A stretch of DNA of 64,000 bases from CAVSWT01 sp963775245. Lineage in GTDB: Bacteria > Bacteroidota > Ignavibacteria > Ignavibacteriales > Ignavibacteriaceae. Location: NCBI GenBank assembly GCA_963775245.1, contig CAVZID010000012.1, forward strand, positions 372,001-436,000, written 5' to 3'. Shown piece by piece: positions 26,508 through 36,763 of the stretch. A model generated the notes under the pieces. The model was given only the letters and a program-made list of their open reading frames with translations. It did not search any database and was not told the origin of the DNA. Both the position numbers and the translations under genes were made by a program. Position 1 is the stretch's first letter; each line of letters starts with the position of its first letter.

Positions 26508-27107
26508 ATGTATTTTTTTGTAAAAAATGTCTTTGACACTTTAGCATCTTTTTTGGCTTTAATTTTGCTCATACCATTATTTGTTTGTATAGCTATTGCA
26601 ATTGTTATTACATCAGGTTTACCGGTGTTTTATTTACAGAAGAGAGTGGGCAAAAACTGGAAGGAATTTAAGGTCATTAAATTTAGGACGATGATACAAA
26701 ACGCTGATAAAATTGATGTAAATTTATCTTCTTTAGATGATAAAAGGGTGACAAAGATCGGCAGGATTTTAAGGAAATTGAAATTAGATGAGCTCCCGCA
26801 ATTCATTAATGTCTTTATTGGGGATATGAGTATTGTAGGCCCTCGCCCGGAAGTTTTTAAATATGCAAATTATTACAAGGATGAATATTCGGATATATTA
26901 TCTATTAAACCGGGAATATCTGATTACGCATCTTTAGCTTTCAGAAATGAAGAAAAGCTTCTAAGCAATAAGATTGATAAAGAAGATTTTTATTTAAATG
27001 AGATACTTCCTCAAAAAATAAAACTGTACAAAAAATATTTAGAAGAAATTTCCTTTTTAGTTGATATTAAAATTATATTTGCAACAGTAGTATCTATTTT
27101 TAAATGA
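26508..27107 (+). CDS. small polyprenol-phosphate sugar-phosphate transferase (PglC/WcaJ C-domain type)
   Basis: A 199-residue monotopic phosphoglycosyl transferase. An N-terminal re-entrant hydrophobic segment is followed by PVFYLQKRVGKNWKEFKVIK, KFRTMIQNAD, LRKLKLDELPQFINVFIGDM and SIVGPRPE, the family's core with the catalytic Asp-Glu pair in LDELPQ. It starts repeat-unit synthesis by moving a sugar-1-phosphate onto undecaprenyl phosphate. It overlaps the next gene by four bases. Confidence 0.93.
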   Translation: MYFFVKNVFDTLASFLALILLIPLFVCIAIAIVITSGLPVFYLQKRVGKNWKEFKVIKFRTMIQNADKIDVNLSSLDDKRVTKIGRILRKLKLDELPQFINVFIGDMSIVGPRPEVFKYANYYKDEYSDILSIKPGISDYASLAFRNEEKLLSNKIDKEDFYLNEILPQKIKLYKKYLEEISFLVDIKIIFATVVSIFK

Positions 27108-29041
27108 AAAAAATTATTACTAATATTTTGTATCCATCATTTCTTAAAAGGAAAATACTTTTTACGCTTCTTGATGTTGTAGCTTTCTCTCTTTCTCTTT
27201 ACTGGGCTTTTCATATCAGAAGTGAATTTAACGGGCTTGAAGAATACGGGAAAACCCTTTTTATCTTCATGGTTATTTTTATCCCCGTTAAATTAATAGT
27301 TTTTTACTCTCTTAAACTTTATAATATATCATGGAGGTTAGTTTCACTTCAGGATGTTGCAAACATTGCAAGAGCAAGTGTATTGAGCAGCGGAATTTTA
27401 TTCATAATAATATATGGTACTCAATTCACAATTTTCCACGGCTTCCCTCGCAGCATATTATTAATTGACCTGGTTTTAACTTTTCTTATATCATCCGGAT
27501 TTAAAATTTCCAAGAGAATGTATGTCGAAGTAATGCGTCAAAGCATCGGCATTTCAGAATTAAAGAGAACTTTAATTATTGGTGCAGGCAGCAGCGGTGA
27601 GCAGCTTATTCGAGATATCAATAGAAGCCCTAAAAGAAGTTTCCATCCGGTTGGTTTCATTGATGATGATCCAATTAAGCAGAATATATATCTGCAAGGA
27701 GTTAGAGTTTTAGGTAAAACAAATCAATTAAAAGAAATTATTAGTAAGTATAATGTAGAGTCCATACTAATTTCAGTGTTATCTGCTGACCGTCAATTTC
27801 ACAGAAGAATTTTAAATATTGCGCGTGAAGCTGGAGTTACTGACATAAAGGTTATAAATTCTGTAAATGATATTTCAAATTCTTTTCAAGTTGGCGTAAA
27901 AGATATTCGTGATATTGATTTGAGCGACCTAATTGGCAGGCAGGCAGTTTCTATTAATACAAAAGAAATAATTGGCTTTTTAAAAGGTAGGCGAATACTT
28001 ATCACTGGAGCTGCCGGGTCAATCGGTTCTGAAATAGCTCACCAGGTATTAAATTATAAACCAGAACAAATTGGTATCATAGATATTAACGAAAGTGATC
28101 TTGCAAATCTTGAATTAGAACTTTCACGAAATTTTCCTTCTGCGAATATTCAAATGTTTTTATGTGACATTTCAAATGAACAAAAAATTGAAAAGATATT
28201 TGCTAATTTTAAACCTGACACTGTATTTCATGCAGCAGCATACAAACATGTTCCTGTTATGGAAAAATTTCCTGAAGAAGCTGTAAGAGTTAATATTCTT
28301 GGTACAAAAATTTTATCAGATGTTTCAATTAATAATAACGTAAAAAACTTTATATTTATTTCAACGGACAAAGCTGTTAATCCTACCAGCGTAATGGGTG
28401 CTTCAAAAAGAATTGCAGAGCACATTGTTACCGGTGCAGGGAAATATGGTTCAACAAATTTTGTAGCAGTAAGATTTGGAAATGTAATTGGCAGCAGGGG
28501 AAGCGCACTTCCGATTTTTATTGAGCAATTAAAAAATGGCGGCCCAATTACAATCACACACCCGGAAATGCGAAGATATTTCATGACCATACCGGAAGCA
28601 GTTGCGCTTGTGCTTCAGGCTGCGGTATCTGGTAGAAGCGGTGATGTATTTGTTCTTGATATGGGCGAACCCATAAAAATTGTTGATTTAGCACGAGACC
28701 TAATTTTACTAAATAATTTAATTCCGGATAAAGATATAAAAATTGAATTCACTGGAATTCGTGAAGGCGAAAAGTTATATGAAGAGGTGCTGACTGCTGA
28801 AGAAGGAGTTATTGCAACAAATCACTCTAAGATATTTAAAGCTCGTTTGGTTTACATGCAAAACAAAACTTCTATTGATTTTATGGTTGAAGATTTCAAG
28901 CAGTTGATAGGTAGTGCATCAAAAAAAGAATGGCTCCTACTTTTCAAAAATTATGTGCCTACTATGCAGACAGATATTGTTTTTGAAAATTCAGAAAATG
29001 ATACAATAGATATTAATTCTTTTAGGTCTTCTTCAAAATAA
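27104..29041 (+). CDS. WbpM/CapD-type nucleotide-sugar 4,6-dehydratase/epimerase
   Basis: A 645-residue membrane-anchored protein: four hydrophobic segments (residues ~20-135), a first Rossmann domain (RTLIIGAGSSGEQLIRDI at ~155) and a second, catalytic SDR domain (RRILITGAAGSIGSEIAHQV at ~298). The active site carries S-M-K rather than S-Y-K (NPTSVMGASKRIAEH), as known for the large WbpM-type dehydratases. It makes UDP-4-keto-6-deoxy-HexNAc intermediates, the natural substrate for the adjacent DegT aminotransferase. Confidence 0.92.
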   Translation: MKKIITNILYPSFLKRKILFTLLDVVAFSLSLYWAFHIRSEFNGLEEYGKTLFIFMVIFIPVKLIVFYSLKLYNISWRLVSLQDVANIARASVLSSGILFIIIYGTQFTIFHGFPRSILLIDLVLTFLISSGFKISKRMYVEVMRQSIGISELKRTLIIGAGSSGEQLIRDINRSPKRSFHPVGFIDDDPIKQNIYLQGVRVLGKTNQLKEIISKYNVESILISVLSADRQFHRRILNIAREAGVTDIKVINSVNDISNSFQVGVKDIRDIDLSDLIGRQAVSINTKEIIGFLKGRRILITGAAGSIGSEIAHQVLNYKPEQIGIIDINESDLANLELELSRNFPSANIQMFLCDISNEQKIEKIFANFKPDTVFHAAAYKHVPVMEKFPEEAVRVNILGTKILSDVSINNNVKNFIFISTDKAVNPTSVMGASKRIAEHIVTGAGKYGSTNFVAVRFGNVIGSRGSALPIFIEQLKNGGPITITHPEMRRYFMTIPEAVALVLQAAVSGRSGDVFVLDMGEPIKIVDLARDLILLNNLIPDKDIKIEFTGIREGEKLYEEVLTAEEGVIATNHSKIFKARLVYMQNKTSIDFMVEDFKQLIGSASKKEWLLLFKNYVPTMQTDIVFENSENDTIDINSFRSSSK

Positions 29042-29105
29042 TTTTGCAGATGTAAAATTTTAAATTAATTTCAACCTCCTTTCGCAGGTCTAAATTCATT
29101 TCATT

Positions 29106-30803
29106 TTGATGAGACAAATTTCATTTTTAAAAATATTTTTATTCACATTACTTTTTATCAGTTCTTATCAAATATTTCTTTATTCCCAAATAGAAAATAT
29201 TCCTGCCAGCCACCCAGTTTACCTATTCTTAAAAAAAATGCAAGTGCAGGGGATTATCAATGACTATAATGATGTTGTTATTCCCTTATCAAGGAAAAAA
29301 ATAATTGCTTTACTTTCTGAGGTTGAAAATAATAAATCAAAATTATCAGAAGTTGATTATGAGTTTTTACAAAGAATGAAAGAGAAAATTTATACTTCTG
29401 ATAAATTAAAAAACTCTTCAGTAGATCTATTTGATAAATTTCCACTTGATTTTCTTCATAATCTAACAGTTGATAAACAAAAGCATTTATATTCTTTTAA
29501 TGATTCATTGATTAGTTTCAGCATCGAACCATCAGTCGAATACAAATATATATACAGCAGCGGATTTAAAAATAATTCTTCGCTTTTTGATTTTGGAGGA
29601 ATTGCAAAAGGATCTTATGATAATTGGTTTGGGTTTTATGTAAAAGCAACAAATGGAATTCAAATTGGCAACCGCAGTACAGCAAGATTGGATCAAAGAG
29701 TTGAACAAAGCTTTACATTCAATAATACTGGCTTAAATAATTATGACAACACTGAAGGATATTTACGTTTTGAAAAAGGGATTTTAAATCTTCAACTTGG
29801 AAGAGAAAGAATTTTATGGGGAACAGGATATATTAATAAAATACAGCTTGGAGATAATCCGCCAATATTTGATTTTATTAGATTTAACATTGCTTACAAA
29901 ACTCTGAGCTATACATTTTTACATGGCTGGCTTGTGCATCCAAGAATTGATTATCATGTGGATTCATTGAATTTGGATATTAGAACAAAACCTGCAAAAT
30001 ATATAGCGATCAGCAGACTGAATTATAATCCTAATCATGCTTTAAATTTTGGAATATCACAGTCTATAATTTATTCAAACCGTCCTTTTGAGTTAGCGTA
30101 TTTAAATCCATTTTTATTTTGGGAATCAGCGCAAAGATCGATGAATGATCTTGATAATTCATTTTTAACATTTGATGGTAGATTTTTAATTACAAACGGG
30201 TTTGAGTTAAATTCTTCGATTATGTTTGATGACATAAATTTTAAAAGATTATTTAAAGGTGAATGGGCGGGGAGTAATAATGGAACAGCCTGGCAAATAG
30301 GAGGGTTTTTTACAGATCCAATATTACCGGATAATATGATATTTAGAATTGAGTATATACAGATAAGGCCTTATATTTTTTCTCATCCAGGCGGATACGC
30401 TGATTTAACTTATACTTCTAATGGGTATTTACTTGGAACAAATTTACAGCCGAATTCCACTTTACTTTCATTAAAACTTGATTATCAATTCACTTCAAAA
30501 ATTTCTGCCGGGATTAAATACGAAAACCAGCTTCACGGTAAAAATAGTTATGATGAAAATGGAAACTTAATTAAAAATGTTGGTGGAGATGTTTTTCAAA
30601 ATTATAGATATGAAGATCCCGCTTTTTCTTATTTATTAGACGGGATAAGAGAAGTGAAAGATGATATTACATTTTATTGTAAATGGGAATTAACCTATGG
30701 TATTTATTTTGATTTTGTATTTCAGCATCAACGATATTCTTCTGAAGATGTTATTTCAAATGAAAATAATTTTTGGACTTCCCTAAAGTTAAGTTTTGAG
30801 TGA
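29106..30803 (+). CDS. Wzi-like capsule assembly outer-membrane protein
   Basis: A 565-residue exported protein. The N-terminal hydrophobic leader ends near YQIFLYSQ. Pattern and motifs (YLRFEKGILNLQLGRERILW, GTGYINKIQLGDNPPIFDFI) fit the Caps_assemb_Wzi outer-membrane beta-barrel family, with many alternating aromatic strands and a C-terminal aromatic residue (LSFE end). Wzi-type proteins anchor capsule at the cell surface. It is the last gene of the polysaccharide locus, which supports a surface-attached polymer. Confidence 0.8.
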   Translation: MMRQISFLKIFLFTLLFISSYQIFLYSQIENIPASHPVYLFLKKMQVQGIINDYNDVVIPLSRKKIIALLSEVENNKSKLSEVDYEFLQRMKEKIYTSDKLKNSSVDLFDKFPLDFLHNLTVDKQKHLYSFNDSLISFSIEPSVEYKYIYSSGFKNNSSLFDFGGIAKGSYDNWFGFYVKATNGIQIGNRSTARLDQRVEQSFTFNNTGLNNYDNTEGYLRFEKGILNLQLGRERILWGTGYINKIQLGDNPPIFDFIRFNIAYKTLSYTFLHGWLVHPRIDYHVDSLNLDIRTKPAKYIAISRLNYNPNHALNFGISQSIIYSNRPFELAYLNPFLFWESAQRSMNDLDNSFLTFDGRFLITNGFELNSSIMFDDINFKRLFKGEWAGSNNGTAWQIGGFFTDPILPDNMIFRIEYIQIRPYIFSHPGGYADLTYTSNGYLLGTNLQPNSTLLSLKLDYQFTSKISAGIKYENQLHGKNSYDENGNLIKNVGGDVFQNYRYEDPAFSYLLDGIREVKDDITFYCKWELTYGIYFDFVFQHQRYSSEDVISNENNFWTSLKLSFE

Positions 30804-30919
30804 TAGAAAAATTATAAAGCTCATAAGTGTTTGTAAAAAGTACATCTTGACAATTTTTCCCCCTTGTTCCATATTGCTCAAAAATCTAAGTTACAAACTG
30901 AATTTGAAAAAGGTTTTTA

Positions 30920-33900
30920 ATGAGATTCAAATACTTTTTATTTATTCTGATTATTGCTTGCTCACCTATTTGGGGACAATCATACAAAGTTTTAGAATCA
31001 AAGTCCGATCATATAATTATAGAATTTAACTTTAATAATAATTTCCCGTTAATTGACAAAAACATTAATGGGAAAATATTTACAACTATAAAAAGAGACG
31101 AACAATCAGCAGCAAAAATCGGTGAACCGGATTTACCTGAAGTTAATGTAAATATCGGTGTCCCAAGATCTTCAAATCCAACGTTATCAAATGTCACTTC
31201 TGAAAAAAAATCATTTGCAAACAAGTTTATTGTTCCTTTTGCCGATTCATTAATCGATGGAACTAAGCCGGAATCATTTCAGAAGGAAATTTATCAAACG
31301 AATAAATTTTTTCCCGCTGTAAATTCTAAAATATCCAATGATTTTGTATTTAGATTTTCAAGAATAATAACCTTAAGTGTTTATCCGTTTCAATTTAATC
31401 CTGTAACAAGGGAATTAATTAAAAATGAAAAGCTGACCGTTAGAATTAATTTTAACTCAACACAATCAGGCACTGTTAGTTACAATTCAATAAATGATAA
31501 AACGGACTCTCAAATATTAAAATCTACTGTAGTTAATTATAAAGAAGCAAAAAGCTGGGTAAGTAAATCTTCTAATAAATTATCAAAACCGGTTACCAAT
31601 AATTACTGGTACAATCCGCAGAAAAACTATTACAAAATTTATTTAATGGATAAAGGCGTTTATAGATTATCATACAATTATTTGATTAACGCTGGTTTGC
31701 CTATACAAAATATTCCTGTTGATAAATTCCAGATATTCAATGATGAAAAAGAAATCCCAATTTATGTGAAAGATGCAGATTCAAATAATGTTTTCGATAA
31801 TGGAGACTACATAGAATTTGTAGGTTATCCACCCAAAGCAACTCCTTACTGCAAGCAAAACATTTATAATCTTTCAAATGTTTACTGGTTTTCTTATGAG
31901 GCAGATACTTCAGGGCTGCAGTATAAACAGATTGATGGAACGCCTAAAAATTGGGTTCATGATTTTAGAACAACAGTTGAAGTATTACATTATGAAAAAG
32001 ATTCGTTGTATGAAAGATTGGGGCATGCACCTGACGATAAGCGTGACTATTGGATGTGGGGCAAATCTTCCGGACAAAATGGAACTTTGCTTAACGTATT
32101 TTCTGTAGGATTTGTGCAACCTCCTAAGCGACGTGAAGATTCTTTAAATATCACAGTACGTTTGAATATGCAGGGCATGACTACAAATAGTCAAGTTAAT
32201 CCGGATCATAAAGTTAAAATTTCTTTAACTTCACAACCAATAGGTACATTTACATGGGATGGTCCTACGGCAGCGACATTTGAAAAAACATTTAGTCTTA
32301 ACAATATTCATATTTACCCGGATGAAAATAATTTTCAAGTTGCTGCATACGGTGATATACCTCCAGATCCTTATAACCCTTCAGCTACTAAGTTTGATGA
32401 AATAAGAGTGAATTGGTTTGAGATACAATATTGGAAAATGTTAAAATCCGATGGGGATCATTTTATGTTCACAAGTGCGCCAGGTTTTATAGGTAGAACC
32501 AGGTACAATGTTTTTAGTTGGACTAAAGATAACATGAAAATATTCGTCCCTCAATATGGTGAAATGATAACGAATCCTAATTTTACTCATGATATATATA
32601 GCAGCACTTTATTTGTGTATGATGTTAAAGACACTACTGATTTTTTCTGTACTGCAGAAAATTATTTCTTGCAGCCTGACTCGATAATTAAAGATAATCA
32701 TGTTTCAGACTTAAGAAACACAGCTGATGGAGCTGATTACATTATAATTACCCATGAGAAGTTTCTAACAATTGCTCAGCAACTTTATGATTTAAGAACA
32801 AAAAATTTCCCGGATACTTCAATACATAATCCAAGAATTAAAATTGTACAAGTTCAGGATATTTATGATGAATTCTCCGGTGGATTATTAGATCCCCATG
32901 CATTGCAAAAATTTATTAAGTATGCATTTGAAAACTGGCAGTCACCTGCCCCGGTATATGTTGTTCTTATAGGTGATATGAGTTATGATTACCGGCATTT
33001 ATTAGCTGATAGCCGTCCAAATTTTATTCCATCGATGCCATACCATGCATATACCTATGGGCAAGCTGCTAGCGACAATAATATTGTCACGGTCAGTGGT
33101 AATGATTTAATCCCGGATCTTGCAATTGGAAGAATTTCTATAGAGACTTTAGATGAGGGAGAGGCTATAATTCAAAAATTAAGCACTTATCCAGGAGATA
33201 ATTCTAAAAAGTGGAAACAAAACGTTCTTTTAGCAGCATCTGGTGCAAACAACGCAGATGAGGCATCTCGTAATTTTAATGATGAAAGTCTATTTTTGGA
33301 AAGCTATTATTTAAATCCTAATGGATTAACAGCAACAAAAGTATTTAGATATCCCAATAAACCAACTCAATATCCATACAAAGGAGATGGCCCTGAAATT
33401 CGTCAAGGATTTAATGATGGTGCAGTTCTAGCGAACTATTATGGACATGGGGGTAGCGCACAATGGGATCTGGTCTTTCTAAATGATGATATTTATGAAT
33501 TAAATAATGGAGCTAAACTTCCTTTTATAAGTAGTGTTACTTGCTACACTGCGCATTTTGATAATCAGGATGTCTTTGGGGAAAAATTCTTGAAGGTACC
33601 TGGGAAAGGCTGCATTGCGTTTTGGGGTAGTTCAGGATTAACCTGGTGGGAAACAGGAAAATATATAAATAAATTATTTTATGATGAGACATTTAATAAA
33701 AAAATACATGTATCAGGAAAAGCAATTTTAAATTCCAAAATTCGTCTCGGTGTTACCCCTCCTTTTAATGAGAGTCAAGTTTCCTTACTTACTTTATTTG
33801 GCGATCCTGTTTTAAAATTAGCTGTCCCGGATAAACCTGACTTTGTAATTAACCAAAGCGATATTTCTATAAGTCCGGATATTCCATTAACAACCGATAC

Positions 33901-36646
33901 CATAAAAGTTAAAGTTAAAATTAATAATCTTGGAATTATTTTTAAGCCTGATTCTGTTGTATTGGAATTATTTGTTTCATCTAATGATACTTCTTATAAA
34001 ATCGGAAGTTATAAGTTTGGAAGTTTTGGTGAAATTGATTCTACAATTTTTAATTGGTATACAAATAAAGGTGGATTATATAAATTAACTGCAAAGATTA
34101 ATGAGACAAATAGTATTCCTGAAATGGATAATACAGATAATGAAGCTTCTGCTTCATTTGCCGTATATGATTTGGGAGAACCCAGTATTGTAAAACCAAT
34201 TGATGGCATGCTTAACTCAAATAATACTGTCAATTTTCTTTTTGTAGATAATGGTCATTATTTAGCTTTGAACCTTTCATACTTTATTGAAATAGATACT
34301 TCGATTAGCTTTAATAATCCTTTAATTAATTCCGGGGAAATAAAGCCAATTGATGGTTTGCTAAAATGGAAATCTCCTATATTATCAAATGGTATTTATT
34401 TTTGGCGAACAAGAATTTATAATGGTAAAGATTCAAGTTACTGGAGCAATATTAGAACCTTTGAAATAGGAAATACATTTCAGAATGGATATAATGTAGA
34501 CAACAAACAATTAAATATGTTTCATCTTTCAAATTTAACCTATTCAGATTCTTTATCGGGTTTAATATTGAACACTAAAACTTCACCACCTCATCCTTCA
34601 AATGAAAAATATCTTGATACTATTGGTGTAACTCTACCACCAGATGTAAAGAATCTTTCCAGTATAACAACAGATGGAAAGTACATATATTTTGCCAGCA
34701 TGGCTTTTAATAATAATTTTCAACCAAGCAAAATATATAAATTAGGAACAGGCTTAGAAGGAACTGTTTCAGGTCAACTATATGGAAGTATACCTGGAGT
34801 TCAAGCCCAGATATGGCATACTATGTTTTATCATAGCGATGGATTTATTTATGCAGCAACAGGTGATTATAAAACACTTTTAAAAATAAACCCTGAAAGC
34901 GGTGACACAAGCAGGATAGAAATACCGGATGGATTAATTAATGAAAATGCGCAAGCACAAAATGGTGCTTTCTATTTAACTTCTAACGGAAAGTATGTTT
35001 ATAATATTTCTAGACGGGATTCATCTGGGAACCTAAAATATATAGTAAGGATTTTTGATCCTGCGAATAATTGGAAAAGAGTACAAAGTGATATAACATT
35101 AGCTGGAAGCAGCTATACAGGGTTTACTGGATTTTTTGTAGTTGATAATTTCTTATATGCTTATGAAAACTTTACATATGGTAATCTTAGAAGATTTAAT
35201 TTATCAAATGGATCATATGAACAAGAGTGGCTTTCTTTTGAACCATTCCAAGGATTTTATGCATGGTGCTATGATTGGCAAAATGATTTTGTGTATACTT
35301 CAGTTTTTAGATCTGGTTTTGCTCCCAAAATTTTCAAATTTGCCGGCAAATATAGAGATGCAAGCGGAAGTGCCATTTCTCCGGCAATTGGCCCAGCGGC
35401 TGAATGGAATAGTATTGGTTATAGTATAGATGCAACTGGGGCTGCAGGAACTTATGCAGCAAGCTTAGAAGGTTTAAATAAAAATAATGGTAACTGGGAT
35501 GTGCTGCAATCAAATCTTCAAAATAATTTTAAATTATCAAATGTTGATGCGAAGAAATATAACTACATAAGAGCAAAATTTAATTTTGTTGATTCAACCT
35601 ACGGTAGTTCAAATCCAATTCAACTTAAAAGCTTAAATGTTTCTTATCAAAATCCAGCAGAGATTGTTTTATCAAAAAATAATTTTACTTTTTCACCAGA
35701 TACGAATCTTCAAGGGTTACCAATTGAGTCAAGCTTAAAGATTAGAAATATTGGAGACCTTGACGTTCCAAGTTTAAAGGTAAAATATTATCTAAATGCG
35801 TCTGATACTTCTACTTCGGATTCATCATATTTTAGTTATACAGTTTCTGTCCCTAAGGATAGTTCTACTATAATAAATAATACAATCCCAACTACACGTT
35901 TTTTGTTAACTAATGAGATGAAAGTTGTTGCTGAAACAGAAACGCCTGAATACTTTACAGTTAATAACATAATTAAAAAAGATTTTTACGTTGCCAGAGA
36001 TTCGACAAATCCTAAAATGCAAGTTACTTTTGATGGGAAAGAAATATTAAATGGAGATGTAGTTTCTTCTCATCCGAAGGTCGTAATTACTCTTGAGGAT
36101 AATAGCCCTCTTCCTTTAGATACAAGTTACTTTACATTAATTTATAATAATGAACCTTTAAATTTTTCTGAGCCGGATATAAATTATACATATACGCCTT
36201 ATCCAAATTCTAAATCTGAAATTGAATGGAATCCACAGCTTCAAGATGGCAAAAATGTACTTGAAATTTTAGCAAGGGATGCTTCCGGCAATTATTCTGA
36301 CACAACTTCTTATAGGATTATTTTTTATAGTTATATAGAAAATGATATCCAAAAGATTTTTAATATTCCTAATCCATTTAAAGATGCTACATATTTTACT
36401 TTTGAACTTCGAGGTACACAGGTACCTGAAGAGCTTCTAATCAAAATTTATACTGTTGCTGGAAGATTGATTAAAGATATCTCTATACCTCCTTCAAAAC
36501 TAAACATTGGTTTAAATAAATTTTATTGGAATGGGAGAGACCAGGATGGTGATGAAGTTGCAAATGGATTATATTTTTACAAAATTGTGTATAAAAATAA
36601 TGGAATTGTTAAGACAGCCACGGAGAAATTAGCAAAAGTTAAATAG
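30920..36646 (+). CDS. giant C25 (gingipain-type) peptidase with T9SS sorting domain
   Basis: A 1908-residue secreted protein. The signal peptide RFKYFLFILIIACSPIWGQ is followed by a propeptide and the C25 catalytic domain (about 590-980): YIIITHEKFLTIAQQLYDLR, APVYVVLIGDMSYDYR, then His843 in NYYGHGGSAQWD and Cys875 in SSVTCYTAHFDN. Next come a CARDB-like segment (~985-1070), a propeller-like segment (~1240-1500) and a C-terminal sorting domain (IPNPFKDATYFTFELRG ... GLYFYKIVYK). The beginning resembles PorU, the T9SS sortase, but PorU is near 1100 residues and lacks such a long C-terminal half. It may be a cargo protease or a PorU relative. Confidence 0.88.
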   Translation: MRFKYFLFILIIACSPIWGQSYKVLESKSDHIIIEFNFNNNFPLIDKNINGKIFTTIKRDEQSAAKIGEPDLPEVNVNIGVPRSSNPTLSNVTSEKKSFANKFIVPFADSLIDGTKPESFQKEIYQTNKFFPAVNSKISNDFVFRFSRIITLSVYPFQFNPVTRELIKNEKLTVRINFNSTQSGTVSYNSINDKTDSQILKSTVVNYKEAKSWVSKSSNKLSKPVTNNYWYNPQKNYYKIYLMDKGVYRLSYNYLINAGLPIQNIPVDKFQIFNDEKEIPIYVKDADSNNVFDNGDYIEFVGYPPKATPYCKQNIYNLSNVYWFSYEADTSGLQYKQIDGTPKNWVHDFRTTVEVLHYEKDSLYERLGHAPDDKRDYWMWGKSSGQNGTLLNVFSVGFVQPPKRREDSLNITVRLNMQGMTTNSQVNPDHKVKISLTSQPIGTFTWDGPTAATFEKTFSLNNIHIYPDENNFQVAAYGDIPPDPYNPSATKFDEIRVNWFEIQYWKMLKSDGDHFMFTSAPGFIGRTRYNVFSWTKDNMKIFVPQYGEMITNPNFTHDIYSSTLFVYDVKDTTDFFCTAENYFLQPDSIIKDNHVSDLRNTADGADYIIITHEKFLTIAQQLYDLRTKNFPDTSIHNPRIKIVQVQDIYDEFSGGLLDPHALQKFIKYAFENWQSPAPVYVVLIGDMSYDYRHLLADSRPNFIPSMPYHAYTYGQAASDNNIVTVSGNDLIPDLAIGRISIETLDEGEAIIQKLSTYPGDNSKKWKQNVLLAASGANNADEASRNFNDESLFLESYYLNPNGLTATKVFRYPNKPTQYPYKGDGPEIRQGFNDGAVLANYYGHGGSAQWDLVFLNDDIYELNNGAKLPFISSVTCYTAHFDNQDVFGEKFLKVPGKGCIAFWGSSGLTWWETGKYINKLFYDETFNKKIHVSGKAILNSKIRLGVTPPFNESQVSLLTLFGDPVLKLAVPDKPDFVINQSDISISPDIPLTTDTIKVKVKINNLGIIFKPDSVVLELFVSSNDTSYKIGSYKFGSFGEIDSTIFNWYTNKGGLYKLTAKINETNSIPEMDNTDNEASASFAVYDLGEPSIVKPIDGMLNSNNTVNFLFVDNGHYLALNLSYFIEIDTSISFNNPLINSGEIKPIDGLLKWKSPILSNGIYFWRTRIYNGKDSSYWSNIRTFEIGNTFQNGYNVDNKQLNMFHLSNLTYSDSLSGLILNTKTSPPHPSNEKYLDTIGVTLPPDVKNLSSITTDGKYIYFASMAFNNNFQPSKIYKLGTGLEGTVSGQLYGSIPGVQAQIWHTMFYHSDGFIYAATGDYKTLLKINPESGDTSRIEIPDGLINENAQAQNGAFYLTSNGKYVYNISRRDSSGNLKYIVRIFDPANNWKRVQSDITLAGSSYTGFTGFFVVDNFLYAYENFTYGNLRRFNLSNGSYEQEWLSFEPFQGFYAWCYDWQNDFVYTSVFRSGFAPKIFKFAGKYRDASGSAISPAIGPAAEWNSIGYSIDATGAAGTYAASLEGLNKNNGNWDVLQSNLQNNFKLSNVDAKKYNYIRAKFNFVDSTYGSSNPIQLKSLNVSYQNPAEIVLSKNNFTFSPDTNLQGLPIESSLKIRNIGDLDVPSLKVKYYLNASDTSTSDSSYFSYTVSVPKDSSTIINNTIPTTRFLLTNEMKVVAETETPEYFTVNNIIKKDFYVARDSTNPKMQVTFDGKEILNGDVVSSHPKVVITLEDNSPLPLDTSYFTLIYNNEPLNFSEPDINYTYTPYPNSKSEIEWNPQLQDGKNVLEILARDASGNYSDTTSYRIIFYSYIENDIQKIFNIPNPFKDATYFTFELRGTQVPEELLIKIYTVAGRLIKDISIPPSKLNIGLNKFYWNGRDQDGDEVANGLYFYKIVYKNNGIVKTATEKLAKVK

Positions 36647-36763
36647 TTTTCTCAATATGAAATTTCAAATAAAAAACATTCCCAATTTGCTTAATTATTT
36701 GCATATCAATTAGGCACCATTTTTGTTTTTTAGCTTCTTTCAAAAAATCAAAAGGTAGAAGAA

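Noticed and set aside
30796..31029. 77-codon frame between the Wzi-like gene and the C25 peptidase
   Set aside because: It overlaps the peptidase signal-peptide region in another frame and has no ribosome-binding site or recognisable domain.
34009..34233. Reverse-strand open frames inside the C25 peptidase gene
   Set aside because: Shadows of a long, well-supported coding region.
36647..36763. Possible glmS ribozyme upstream of glmS
   Set aside because: The spacer is too short and contains no recognisable core; the ribozyme is typical of Firmicutes.
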